From the NCBI GenBank assembly GCA_028706475.1, contig JAQWBI010000001.1:124001-188000 (forward strand): a stretch of 64,000 nt of DNA, read 5' to 3'. The position numbers and the translations under genes are program-made. Below are positions 44,174 to 53,579 of this stretch, in pieces. This DNA is from Candidatus Cloacimonadota bacterium (GTDB taxonomy: Bacteria; Cloacimonadota; Cloacimonadia; Cloacimonadales; Cloacimonadaceae). The notes under the pieces are model-generated. The model did no database searches. It worked only from the letters and a program-made list of their open reading frames with translations, and was not told where the DNA came from. Every line of letters begins with the position of its first letter. Within the stretch, counting starts at the first letter, position 1.

Positions 44174-45022
44174 ATGGAAGAGCTAAACGACAGATTCAAA
44201 GAGATTTACAAACTGGTGGAGAAATTCTGCTTCGATCGCGAAAACCCCGAGAAAGCGATCCAAAACATGCGTAATTTTTCTGAAGGATACGATGCCTTTG
44301 GGATTGATGATGAAGAGATCAAGATTCTGCGCGACAGGATCTTGGATGAATATGACCTCAGCCCCAGGGACTTGGCGGATTTTGGCTTGATCCTCTTGAA
44401 AAGCGGTAAATATGAATTCGGTACTCTGGCTATATTCCTGATCAAAAAACACCGCCCCCGCCTGGATCCATACATCCGCGAACGTGTCAAGGAATGGCTG
44501 GATACGGCAGTGGAAAACTGGGCTCATGCCGACCTTCTGGGCATTAAAATTTTGCCTGTACTATTTGAACTGGAACTCACAGATCTGCAAAGCTTTAGCT
44601 CCTGGAGAGACTCCCCTTCCAAATGGACCCGAAGAGCCGCTATCACATCTCTCATCTGGCTGCGTAAAGCCTTTCCCGCCGAGGATGTTCTGCGTTTCAT
44701 CGAACCTGTATTGAATGACAAAGAACACGTGGTGCAGCAAGCCATCTGTTGGCTGTTGAAAGACCTCTGGAACAAAGCCGGAGAGCCCGTGGAAGAATTT
44801 CTGGAAACTCATAAGAACGATATGAACCGCACCACTCTGAAACAAGTAACCGCCACCATGCCGCTGTCAAAAGCCCGAAAATTCCTTCCCCAAAAAGCTT
44901 TTGGTGCCAAAACCCAGAATGGAGAGCGTAATAAAAGATTCCACAAAAACAGAAACTATTCCCCAAGAAACTCAAATCCCCGTGAAAGAGGCCCAAAACC
45001 TATAGAAAACCGGGAAAAATAA
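44174..45022 (+). CDS. AlkD-like DNA alkylation repair protein with basic tail
   Basis: 282 residues from ATG 44174 (AAGGAA 7 bp upstream; TTG at 44138 rejected). HEAT-like repeats with the AlkD marks N-W-A-H-A-D-L-L-G (aspartate in the position of the AlkD active-site region) and W-R-D-S-P-S-K-W-T-R-R-A-A-I-T-S (DNA-contact block). The last 40 residues are Arg/Lys/Asn-rich and unstructured (NKRFHKNRNYSPRNSNPRER), suited to nucleic-acid binding. AlkD excises bulky or cationic alkylated bases without flipping. Confidence 0.75.
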   Translation: MEELNDRFKEIYKLVEKFCFDRENPEKAIQNMRNFSEGYDAFGIDDEEIKILRDRILDEYDLSPRDLADFGLILLKSGKYEFGTLAIFLIKKHRPRLDPYIRERVKEWLDTAVENWAHADLLGIKILPVLFELELTDLQSFSSWRDSPSKWTRRAAITSLIWLRKAFPAEDVLRFIEPVLNDKEHVVQQAICWLLKDLWNKAGEPVEEFLETHKNDMNRTTLKQVTATMPLSKARKFLPQKAFGAKTQNGERNKRFHKNRNYSPRNSNPRERGPKPIENREK

Positions 45023-45077
45023 CAGCGCATATTTACCTTTTTCACCTCCTACCAAGAGCGATCCCCTCTGCTTGAAG

Positions 45078-45182
45078 CTGTACCGAAGCAGATATCATCG
45101 GGTAATCATCGAGTGAGCACTGCAGGATAACGCCTTTATATCTCCTTTATACTCCGTTTATGCTCTGAGGATGAATAGCACG
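45078..45182. repeat. Dispersed intergenic repeat, copy D
   Basis: The 74-bp core 45080-45153 is centred on GTGAGCAC (45113-45120). The left arm (GTACCGAA, CAGATATCATCGGGT) is almost identical to copy C; the right arm has decayed (ATATCTC, then TTTATACT instead of TTCGGTAC). GAGGATGAAT follows as in copy C. The 435-bp gap 45023-45457 holds this, the hairpins, and the clpB control region. Confidence 0.8.
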
Positions 45183-45190
45183 AATCCTGC

Positions 45191-45245
45191 ATCGTAGCAT
45201 TCCGATGCTACTGGGATTTTTCGTATCGTAGCATTCCGCTGCTAC
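45191..45245. repeat. Twin hairpin direct repeat
   Basis: A 21-bp unit, atcgtagcattccgatgctac (split here as ATCGTAGCAT + TCCGATGCTAC), occurs at 45191-45211 and, with one A-to-C change, at 45225-45245. Each unit folds as GTAGC...GCTAC. Confidence 0.85.
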
Positions 45246-45365
45246 GCTTCATTTCTGTGCGGCTCCAGCGAATCATATGACCAACTGCAGCAGTTCATGT
45301 AGTTGACGTCCGTTCGGAGCTTGACAACTCCATATGCAGCATGGCTTTTCCGGTATCACTCTGGG

Positions 45366-45398
45366 TTTTTAGCAGTCTAATAAGTCGACTGCTAAAAA
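45366..45398. promoter_or_regulatory. CIRCE-like operator upstream of clpB
   Basis: TTTTTAGCAGTC (45366-45377), 9-bp spacer, GACTGCTAAAAA (45387-45398): a perfect 12-bp inverted repeat. HrcA's CIRCE consensus is TTAGCACTC-N9-GAGTGCTAA; this site keeps the N9 spacing and differs by one base in each arm, symmetrically. It lies 6 bp upstream of the -35 of the clpB promoter. Confidence 0.7.
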
Positions 45399-45404
45399 AA
45401 GTGC

Positions 45405-45432
45405 TTGACACACAGTACGCTCTGCTTATCTT
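45405..45432 (+). promoter_or_regulatory. Sigma-70-type promoter of clpB
   Basis: TTGACA (45405-45410), 16-bp spacer, TATCTT (45427-45432): 6/6 and 4/6 matches. The start codon is 25 bp downstream behind GGAGGTAAGG. Confidence 0.6.
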
Positions 45433-45457
45433 GTCTATATCATATGGAGGTAAGGTT

Positions 45458-48040
45458 ATGAATACGCAACGTTTAACCATAAAGTCACAAGAACTGATCG
45501 CCAATGCCCAAACTATGGCCGGCGAATACGGACATCAGGAAATCACAGACCTGCATTTACTGAAGGCAATGTTTGACCAGGAGGAAGCCCTGATCCATCC
45601 CTTGTTGGCCAAACTGGAGATAAAGACCGACGACATCATGGTAGATCTCGAAAATGCTCTGCGCAAGCTTCCCCGAGTTCAGGGCGCTCAAGTGTATCTG
45701 GCTCAAGCCATTTTGGACATTCTGCACGTTGCGGAGAAGGAAGCGGATCGGTTGGGGGACGACTACATCAGCGGCGAGCATATTCTGTTGGGCATCCTGT
45801 CCACAAAGTGTGAATCTGCGCGGATCCTTTCGGCAAAAGGGCTGGATTCGGACAGGCTGTTGCAAGCTCTGAAAGAGGTACGGGGCAATCAGCGGGTCAC
45901 AGATCAGAATCCTGAAGCCAAATATCAGGCTTTGGAAAAGTATGCCCGCAATCTGACCCGTCTGGCCCGGATGGAGAAGCTGGATCCGGTTATCGGGCGG
46001 GATGAAGAGATTAGGCGCACGATGCAGATACTATCTCGCAGGCGCAAGAACAATCCTATCCTGATCGGGGATCCCGGTGTGGGTAAAACTGCAATCGCCG
46101 AAGGATTGGCGCGCAGAATAGTAACCCGGGATGTGCCGGAAAACCTTTTGGGCAAAGATCTTCTAGAGCTTGATATGGCGTCTTTGGTAGCCGGAGCAAA
46201 GTTCCGCGGAGAGTTCGAAGAGCGTTTGAAGGCGGTATTGGCGGAGGTGGAAAAATCCAGCGGGCAGATCATCCTCTTCATCGACGAGATCCACACAGTT
46301 GTAGGCGCAGGCTCGGCAGAAGGCAGCGTGGATGCCTCCAATATGCTGAAGCCGGCTCTGGCGCGCGGGGCACTACATTGCATCGGCGCTACCACGATCG
46401 ATGAGTATCGCAAGTATATCGAAAAGGACGCTGCTTTGGAACGCAGATTTCAGCCGATTCTGGTGGAAGAACCCAGCATGGAGGATACCATCTCCATTTT
46501 ACGCGGAATCAAAGATAAGTATGAAGTTCATCATGGCGTTCAGATTACGGACAGTGCGATTGTAGCGGCGGCTACCCTCTCGGATCGCTATATCTCTGAT
46601 CGCTTTCTGCCGGATAAGGCCATTGATCTGATCGATGAAGCCTGCAGTAGATTGCGTTTGGAGATAGATTCCATGCCCTCCGAATTGGATGAGATCGAGC
46701 GCAGAATCAGGCAATTGGAGATAGAACGGCTGTCTCTGGGCAAAGAAACGGACGCTTCATCCAAGGCCAGGCTCGAAAAGATAAATGAAGAACTGGCTCG
46801 ACTTTCCGAAGAGCGCAATAGCATGAAACTGCAGTGGGGAAATGAAAAAAAACAAATAGAACAGATCAGACAGATCAAAGAAGAGATCGAAAACCTGAGA
46901 ATGGAAGCGGAAAAGGCAGAACGGGAAGGAAACTACGAAAAAACCGCTGAGATCCGTTATGGCAGCCTGAGCGCTAAAGAACATGAATTGAATGCATTGC
47001 GTGAAAAGAAGCAAGGCACAGAGATGACACTCCTGAAAGAACAGGTGGACGAGGAATTGGTGGCAGAAGTAGTATCCAAATGGACAGGCATCCCCGTATC
47101 CAAGCTGGCTTCCGGAGAGATGAAGAAACTGCTGTCTCTGGAAGATGTATTGGCTCAGAGAGTGGTGGGTCAAAAAGAAGGTATCAAAGCCCTGGCAAAT
47201 GCGATCCGGCGTAGTCGCAGCGGGCTTTCGGATGAGAACAGACCGATAGGCTCCTTCATCTTTTTGGGGCCTACGGGAGTGGGCAAGACTGAACTGGCCA
47301 AGACGCTTGCCAGCTATCTATTTGATACCGAAAAGGCATTGCTGAGGCTGGATATGAGCGAGTTTATGGAGCGGCACTCCGTGGCTCGGTTGATCGGTGC
47401 GCCTCCCGGATATGTGGGTTACGAAGAGGGAGGATACCTCACCGAGGCGGTGCGCAGACGCCCATATAGCGTGATTCTCTTTGATGAAATCGAGAAGGCT
47501 CATGGCGATGTGTTCAACCTCTTGCTGCAGATATTGGACGATGGCAGATTGACCGATGGTAAGGGGCGCACGGTGGATTTTCGCCATAGCGTGATCATCC
47601 TTACATCCAATATCGGCAGTCAGGAAATCTACAATCATCAGGGGGATTTGGCGGAGATCAGGCCGCAGTTGATGAGCATCCTGCGGGACTACTTCCGTCC
47701 GGAATTTCTCAACCGCCTGGACGACATCATTGTGTTCCATAGATTGGATAAAGAGCAGATTCGGAGGATTGTCCGCTTGCAATTGGATATCCTGGCAGAC
47801 AGATTGGCAAAGCGGGATCTCAGTTTGAAGTTTAGCGAAAAACTGGTGGATCATATTGCGGATGTTGGGTTTGATCCACAGTTCGGTGCCAGACCGTTGA
47901 AACGAGCCATTCAGAGCGAGTTGGAGGACTTGTTGGCGAAATCTCTTTTGACTTCCGACATACCGCCAAATGCTGATATAATGGTGGATTATGATGGCGG
48001 TGGAGCAGGGATTGGGATAAAATACGTCCCCAAACAATAA
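45458..48040 (+). CDS. clpB: ATP-dependent disaggregase ClpB
   Basis: 860 residues from ATG 45458 (GGAGG upstream), the usual ClpB length; earlier in-frame codons lie in the promoter region. N-domain about 1-145, NBD1 with Walker A GDPGVGKT at about 204, the coiled-coil M-domain (about 400-520) that marks ClpB rather than ClpA/ClpC, NBD2 with GPTGVGKT at about 604, and a C-terminal sensor 2 region. No ClpP-binding loop. With DnaK it dissolves aggregates. Likely heat-regulated through the CIRCE-like box. Confidence 0.96.
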   Translation: MNTQRLTIKSQELIANAQTMAGEYGHQEITDLHLLKAMFDQEEALIHPLLAKLEIKTDDIMVDLENALRKLPRVQGAQVYLAQAILDILHVAEKEADRLGDDYISGEHILLGILSTKCESARILSAKGLDSDRLLQALKEVRGNQRVTDQNPEAKYQALEKYARNLTRLARMEKLDPVIGRDEEIRRTMQILSRRRKNNPILIGDPGVGKTAIAEGLARRIVTRDVPENLLGKDLLELDMASLVAGAKFRGEFEERLKAVLAEVEKSSGQIILFIDEIHTVVGAGSAEGSVDASNMLKPALARGALHCIGATTIDEYRKYIEKDAALERRFQPILVEEPSMEDTISILRGIKDKYEVHHGVQITDSAIVAAATLSDRYISDRFLPDKAIDLIDEACSRLRLEIDSMPSELDEIERRIRQLEIERLSLGKETDASSKARLEKINEELARLSEERNSMKLQWGNEKKQIEQIRQIKEEIENLRMEAEKAEREGNYEKTAEIRYGSLSAKEHELNALREKKQGTEMTLLKEQVDEELVAEVVSKWTGIPVSKLASGEMKKLLSLEDVLAQRVVGQKEGIKALANAIRRSRSGLSDENRPIGSFIFLGPTGVGKTELAKTLASYLFDTEKALLRLDMSEFMERHSVARLIGAPPGYVGYEEGGYLTEAVRRRPYSVILFDEIEKAHGDVFNLLLQILDDGRLTDGKGRTVDFRHSVIILTSNIGSQEIYNHQGDLAEIRPQLMSILRDYFRPEFLNRLDDIIVFHRLDKEQIRRIVRLQLDILADRLAKRDLSLKFSEKLVDHIADVGFDPQFGARPLKRAIQSELEDLLAKSLLTSDIPPNADIMVDYDGGGAGIGIKYVPKQ

Positions 48041-48227
48041 ATCCTGCTTGACAGAATTCTTGAATCAACAATATGTGAATATTGGGGTGAAAATATCCCT
48101 TTGAGTTTATAGTGTGGTTAGGTTTTCGGAGCTGTTCTTCCTGAATAGGGACGCTGCTCCAGGACTACATATCGAAGGTGCATCTCTGCGGCTATGGAAT
48201 TTCTATTGCACAGAATGCTTTGTATTG

Positions 48228-48257
48228 ATTACATACTTCTGGAAATCAGGGTATAAA
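48228..48257 (+). promoter_or_regulatory. Possible promoter for giant gene 2
   Basis: ATTACA (48228-48233)-N18-TATAAA (48252-48257), 46 bp before the ATG at 48304. A second TTGACA at 48048-48053 is further away. The gap 48041-48303 shows no gene. Confidence 0.4.
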
Positions 48258-48303
48258 ACAAATGAATAGCACCAATCTAATAACCTAAGAAAGGAGAAAC
48301 GCA

Positions 48304-51300
48304 ATGAGACGATTATTGCTTTTCACGCTGCTGTTAATACTTACACTCAGTCTTAGCAGCACCATCTTTGCCCAAGTAACCGTTACCTTGGGAGAAGGGA
48401 CGCAAACCAATAGTACAACTGGTTCCCCTGCTCCTTATGGTACATGGTACAGAAACTACCGGCAACAGTATCTTGTGCTTTCTAACGAGCTCAATGATAT
48501 TGGTGGCGGACCTGGAAACATCAACTCCGTCGCCTTCAACGTCGCCGCTTTGAACAACTGCACACCAATGAACAACTTCAGAGTGCGCATCAAAACAACT
48601 GAACAGACTACACTATCAAGCAATTTTGAGGCTGGAACCTACACAGAAGTGTTCCAGGTCGCAGAGTTCATGCCTGTAGTTGGATGGAATACTCATACTT
48701 TCAGCACTCCATTCAACTGGGATGGCGCTTCAAATCTGCTCATCGAAGTGGTTACCGACCTTATAACTGGTAGCTATGCACAGAATGCCTCAGTTTACTA
48801 CACGGTAACTTCTCACAATAGCTCCCTGCGCTATCAGAGTGACTCTGAATCTGCTGATCAGTCCACTACCGGTACCACTTTTGCCGGTCGCTCCAATATG
48901 CAAATCAATATGGAAGCGTTGGACATCACAGACTTGAACGCAATGGGTATCACTGGCCCCACAACTCCAAACGTAAACTCCACCGTGAACTACACTGTTT
49001 CGGTGAAGAACTACAGCCTTACCTCACTTTCTAACTACACCGTCAAACTCATGCAAGTTGGTGGCGTGGAACTCGGCAGCGTAGCCGGCACCACTATCCA
49101 ACCCCAAGAAACTCTTACCTTTACCATGCCCTGGACCCCCACCGTTGTCGGTGAAACTCAGCTTTATGGTAAAGTAGTAATGACAGGGGACGAAAATCCT
49201 GCCAACGACGAAACTGACATGCTTAACATAAACGTGATGGAAGCAGGATTGCTGGTGGTCGAACTTGGAAACGGCACCGGGACCAATACCAATACCGGAC
49301 CTTCCCCCTACGGCACATACTACAAGAACTTCCGTCAACAGTATCTGTACACAGCGGACGAAATTTATGCCGCCGGCGGCGCACCCGGACTCATCAACTC
49401 CCTGGCCTTCAATGTGCAATCCCTTGACCAATGCACAGCCATGCCGAACTACAGAATACGCCTGAAACACACCGAACAGGCTGCTCTTACCACAGCCTTT
49501 GAAGCCGGTGAATATACCCAAGTATGGCAATCTGCAGAATACATGCCAGTTAATGGCTGGAACATTCATGTATTCACTACTCCATTCTTCTGGGATGGCG
49601 CTTCCAATCTGCTGGTAGACATCGTTACCGATCTCATTCCCGGCGATTATGCCCGTAACGCGCTGGTTTATCAGACGGCTACACCTTTTGCCAGCTCTCT
49701 GCGTTATCAGAGCGATTCTACTTCTGCAGATACAGCGACAACTGGTAGCGTGTATTCAGACCGCTCCAATGCTCGTTTCTTCATGATTATTGACGATATG
49801 GGCAGCCTCAGCGGAACCGTCACCAGCGGTGGCTCACCTCTGGCTGATGTACTGCTCGCTGTGGAAGGCACAGTGTTTACAGCTACCTCTGCTGCAGATG
49901 GTAGCTACAACCTGCCTTTCGTACCGGTTGGTTCTCAGACAGTTACCGCTTCCAAGCATGGTTACATCGACGTAAGTCACACTGTAACCATCGTGGAAGA
50001 TCAAACTAGTACTCAAGACTTCGTATTGAACCTGCTTCCTCAGGTTGCCGTGAGCGGAAGAATTGTTGGCAGCGACGCCCCCACCGTGGGTATTGCCGAA
50101 GCTGCAATCACTCTCAGCGGTTACGAACCTTACACCGCAACCACAGACGCCAACGGTATGTTCAACATCCCGAACGTGTTTGCCAACCACACTTACAACT
50201 ACACTGCCGCAGCTATTGGCTATGCCTCTACAACCGGTACTCTGGAAGTGGGCAGCACTGCCGTTAACATGGGTGACATCATTGTGAACGAAGTAGCTTA
50301 TCCTCCACATAGTGTGGTAGCTACCGAATCTGAGGATTATGCCTCTGTAGCTTTGCAGTGGGAAGCTCCCGTACCCGGTGGCAGCGGTTTCGAAGACAGC
50401 TTTGAAGAATATGCAGATTTCTCGATTGAGTTTGGCGAATGGACACTGGTAGACGTGGATCAATCCACCACCTACGGATTCAGTGGTATTTCCTTCCCCA
50501 ACAGCGGAACCGCGATGTCCTTCATAGTATTCAATCCGGCCACCACCACTCCTCCGCTGGAAGATAATCCTGCCGTAACCGGTGACAAGTATGCTGCATG
50601 CTTTGCATCTACCACCCCTCCGAACAACGACTGGATGATCACTCCCCAGGTATTGGGCGGTGGAGAAGTAAGATTCTGGGCCAGAACATATATGCCCGAC
50701 TACGGCTTGGAACGCTTTAATGTTGGTGTATCCACAACCGGAACTGCTCCTGCAGACTTCACCATCATCAGCGGAACCACCTATGTAGAAGCTCCGATTG
50801 TATGGACCGAGTACGTATATGATCTCTCAGCTTATGCCGGACAGCAGATTTATGTTGGCTTGCAATGCGTATCCAATGACGCCTTTATCTTCTTCGTAGA
50901 TGATTTCTACGTAGGAGATATTCAGGTTCGCACTGCTTCCAGCGCTGCAGCTATGAATGTTCCAGTTATAGACATGGTAAAAAATGCTGATGCACGTCGC
51001 AGCATCGTTACTCCTAATCCCGTGAACATCGTATCACCTCAGCCCAGAAATACCGAACGCTCACTGCAGGGTTACAAAGTGTACCGCCTGCTGTCAGCTG
51101 ATCAAGCTAACGAAGCCAACTGGGATACCCTGACTGAAAGTACTATCACCCCTACTAGCTATACAGACAACGCATGGGGTCCCCTGCCTTCCGGTGTTTA
51201 CAAATATGCCGTGAAAGCACTTTATACAAACAACGTGATGTCCCCTGCAGCTTTCTCTGCTGACCTTCACAAAGGCATGATGGGCGTACTGAACGGCACC

Positions 51301-53451
51301 GTTACCGAATTTGGTACTGGTTTTGCCGTTGAAGGCGCAACTGTCACAGCCGGTGAATACAGCGGAGTCACAGACGCTACAGGTGAATACAGCTTCCAGG
51401 TCTATGCTGGTACTTACAATGTGACTGCCTCCAAGACAGGATATCAATCCTTTACTCAGGATGGTGTAGTCATCACCGGACTGCAAACTACCACAGTGGA
51501 CTTTGTCCTTACCGAGATCACCCTGCCTCCAGCTGCCGTAGTAGCTGTAGAAGCTGGCGATAACATAAACCTCACATGGATGGCTCCCGGTACTGCCGGT
51601 GGCGAATGGCTCCACTATGACAGCGGTGAAAACAATGACAGCATCGGAACCGGTGGCTCAACTAACTTCGACGTAGCTGTACGCTTCCCTCCGAGCGCTC
51701 TCACTGATTATGCTGGAATGAGCTTGCATGCCCTCAAAGTATGGCCTGCTCAGCCCGGAACCTTCACCCTCAAGGTATGGACCGGTGGTGATGCTAGCAC
51801 TCCTGGTACCTTGGTAGTAGAACAGCCCTTCACTCCTGTACTTGATACCTATAATACCGTATTGTTGGACAACCCTGTAACCATCAGCGGAACCGAAGAA
51901 CTGTGGTTTGGCTACAACTGCAACGTATCCAGCGGATATCCTGCCGGTTGCGATGCCGGTCCTGCCACCGATGGACTGGGCAACATGATGTATTTCAATA
52001 ATGTTTGGGGTACTCTTCTGGATATCAATCCCGATTTGAACTACAACTGGAACATCCAGGGTTATGTAGGCTACACCGGTCCCGACCGTGGTGGTCTGAT
52101 GCCCTTGACTACAAAGACAAACTTCGAGCAAGTAAATGAAGAACGCGCACTGGATGGTTATAAAGTATGGCGTCTGCTGCAAGGTCAGGAATCCAATGAG
52201 GCTCAATGGGCTGCCATTTCTAATATCATTACTACAACTGCTTATCAAGACACAGACTGGAGTACCCTGCCTGACGGCATGTACAGATGGGCTGTAAAAG
52301 CAGTTTACACAGGCGGTGCCCTCTCCGCTACTGCGTTCTCCAACGTCATTGAAAGACTTACAGAGATCGGAACCATCTCCGGTTTCGTACGTGATCAACA
52401 ACAGCAACCCATCAGTGGCGCTACTGTCTCTACCGGAAACTACTCTGCCACTACAAACGCCCAAGGCGTTTACAGTATGGCCGTTCCTGCCGGAACCCAC
52501 TCTGTGGTTGCCAGCCATCCGAATTACACTTCTGTAGTTACAAATGGTGTGATTGTTGTTACCAACCAGATCACTACTCTGAACTTCATTCTTCCTCCCA
52601 GCGAGGTTTTGTTTGAAGATAGCTTCGAAAGCTATGCAGACTTCAGTACCACCTTCGCTCCTTGGATATTGAATGACGTTGATGGATACACAACCTATGG
52701 TTTCAGTGGTATTTCCTTCCCCAATAGCGGAACCGCGATGTCCTTCATAGTATTCAATCCGGCCACCACCACTCCTCCGCTGGAAGATAATCCTGCTCAT
52801 ACCGGAGACAAATATGTAGCCTGCTTTGCATCTACTACCGCTCCAAACAACGACTGGATGATCACTCCGGTGCTTCCCGGTGGCGGTGAATTGAAATTCT
52901 GGGCAAGGACTTACATGCCCGATTACGGCTTGGAACGCATCAAAGTTGGTGTGTCCACAACTGGAACAGCTCCTGAAGACTTCACCATCATCAGTGAAGG
53001 TACTTACCTGGAAGTTCCGATTGAATGGACTGAATATACCTTTGATCTCGCCAGCTATTACGGTCAGCAGATCCATATCGCCCTCAACTGCGTATCAAAC
53101 GACGCCTTCATCCTCTTCGTGGACGATGTAGAATACTCCGGTTCTGGTGATGCCGATGACGTGGTAGCCGTACATAAAAACGCCCTCAATGGCAACTATC
53201 CGAACCCCTTCAACCCCGAGACCACCATCTCCTTCAGCGTGATGAACGACGGTCCCGTAAACATCGACATCTACAACGTGAAAGGCCAGCTTGTACGCAC
53301 GCTTGTCAAGGACGTGAAAGCTGCCGGTGACCACACTGTGGTTTGGAAAGGTACAGATAACAACGGTCGTGCAGTATCCAGCGGTGTTTACTACTACAAG
53401 ATGACCACTGGCAAATACAGCTCAACCAAGAAAATGATCCTCATGAAATAA
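48304..53451 (+). CDS. Giant secreted multidomain protein 2 with type A-like sorting tail
   Basis: 1715 residues. Signal peptide 1-24. Approximate modules: LGEG-type domain (25-205), CARDB-like (206-315), second LGEG-type domain (318-500), two CarboxypepD_reg-like domains (500-660), choice-of-anchor J (about 695-878), Fn3-type linker, CarboxypepD_reg (about 990-1070), lectin-like module related to those of giant 1 (about 1095-1260), Fn3, CarboxypepD_reg (about 1357-1432), choice-of-anchor J (about 1434-1610), and a sorting tail (1630-1715) with NYPNPFNPETTI and KKMILMK. Ribosome site AAAGGAG. Probably a surface or released adhesin sharing the secretion route of giant 1. Confidence 0.88.
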   Translation: MRRLLLFTLLLILTLSLSSTIFAQVTVTLGEGTQTNSTTGSPAPYGTWYRNYRQQYLVLSNELNDIGGGPGNINSVAFNVAALNNCTPMNNFRVRIKTTEQTTLSSNFEAGTYTEVFQVAEFMPVVGWNTHTFSTPFNWDGASNLLIEVVTDLITGSYAQNASVYYTVTSHNSSLRYQSDSESADQSTTGTTFAGRSNMQINMEALDITDLNAMGITGPTTPNVNSTVNYTVSVKNYSLTSLSNYTVKLMQVGGVELGSVAGTTIQPQETLTFTMPWTPTVVGETQLYGKVVMTGDENPANDETDMLNINVMEAGLLVVELGNGTGTNTNTGPSPYGTYYKNFRQQYLYTADEIYAAGGAPGLINSLAFNVQSLDQCTAMPNYRIRLKHTEQAALTTAFEAGEYTQVWQSAEYMPVNGWNIHVFTTPFFWDGASNLLVDIVTDLIPGDYARNALVYQTATPFASSLRYQSDSTSADTATTGSVYSDRSNARFFMIIDDMGSLSGTVTSGGSPLADVLLAVEGTVFTATSAADGSYNLPFVPVGSQTVTASKHGYIDVSHTVTIVEDQTSTQDFVLNLLPQVAVSGRIVGSDAPTVGIAEAAITLSGYEPYTATTDANGMFNIPNVFANHTYNYTAAAIGYASTTGTLEVGSTAVNMGDIIVNEVAYPPHSVVATESEDYASVALQWEAPVPGGSGFEDSFEEYADFSIEFGEWTLVDVDQSTTYGFSGISFPNSGTAMSFIVFNPATTTPPLEDNPAVTGDKYAACFASTTPPNNDWMITPQVLGGGEVRFWARTYMPDYGLERFNVGVSTTGTAPADFTIISGTTYVEAPIVWTEYVYDLSAYAGQQIYVGLQCVSNDAFIFFVDDFYVGDIQVRTASSAAAMNVPVIDMVKNADARRSIVTPNPVNIVSPQPRNTERSLQGYKVYRLLSADQANEANWDTLTESTITPTSYTDNAWGPLPSGVYKYAVKALYTNNVMSPAAFSADLHKGMMGVLNGTVTEFGTGFAVEGATVTAGEYSGVTDATGEYSFQVYAGTYNVTASKTGYQSFTQDGVVITGLQTTTVDFVLTEITLPPAAVVAVEAGDNINLTWMAPGTAGGEWLHYDSGENNDSIGTGGSTNFDVAVRFPPSALTDYAGMSLHALKVWPAQPGTFTLKVWTGGDASTPGTLVVEQPFTPVLDTYNTVLLDNPVTISGTEELWFGYNCNVSSGYPAGCDAGPATDGLGNMMYFNNVWGTLLDINPDLNYNWNIQGYVGYTGPDRGGLMPLTTKTNFEQVNEERALDGYKVWRLLQGQESNEAQWAAISNIITTTAYQDTDWSTLPDGMYRWAVKAVYTGGALSATAFSNVIERLTEIGTISGFVRDQQQQPISGATVSTGNYSATTNAQGVYSMAVPAGTHSVVASHPNYTSVVTNGVIVVTNQITTLNFILPPSEVLFEDSFESYADFSTTFAPWILNDVDGYTTYGFSGISFPNSGTAMSFIVFNPATTTPPLEDNPAHTGDKYVACFASTTAPNNDWMITPVLPGGGELKFWARTYMPDYGLERIKVGVSTTGTAPEDFTIISEGTYLEVPIEWTEYTFDLASYYGQQIHIALNCVSNDAFILFVDDVEYSGSGDADDVVAVHKNALNGNYPNPFNPETTISFSVMNDGPVNIDIYNVKGQLVRTLVKDVKAAGDHTVVWKGTDNNGRAVSSGVYYYKMTTGKYSSTKKMILMK
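50479..52796 (+). repeat. Intragenic near-exact 95-bp repeat pair
   Basis: 50479-50573 and 52702-52796 agree at 94 of 95 bases (the exact block is 71 bp: 50503-50573 and 52726-52796). Both encode the F-S-G-I-S-F-P-N-S-G-T-A-M-S-F part of the two choice-of-anchor J modules, 2.2 kb apart, while flanking codons differ. Confidence 0.9.
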
Positions 53452-53477
53452 GCGAAAAGCTTATCCATGAATACAAT

Positions 53478-53502
53478 AGGCTCCCTTCGGGGAGCCTTTT
53501 TC
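53478..53502 (+). terminator. Rho-independent terminator of giant gene 2
   Basis: AGGCTCC-cttcgg-GGAGCCT followed by TTTTT, 26 bp after the stop. Confidence 0.92.
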
Positions 53503-53579
53503 GTTCTCATTCATCCGGTACGATAATTCCCAGCAGGATTTCTCTTGACCTATCACGGCATTTCGGACTACATGCGCCA

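Noticed and set aside
45191-45245. Start of a CRISPR array
   Set aside because: Only two units, 13-bp spacing and no cas genes; it is a small hairpin repeat.
51658-53076. Long open frame on the minus strand inside giant gene 2
   Set aside because: It mirrors biased codons of the repetitive coding strand, has no ribosome site or recognisable domain, and lies fully inside a well-supported gene.
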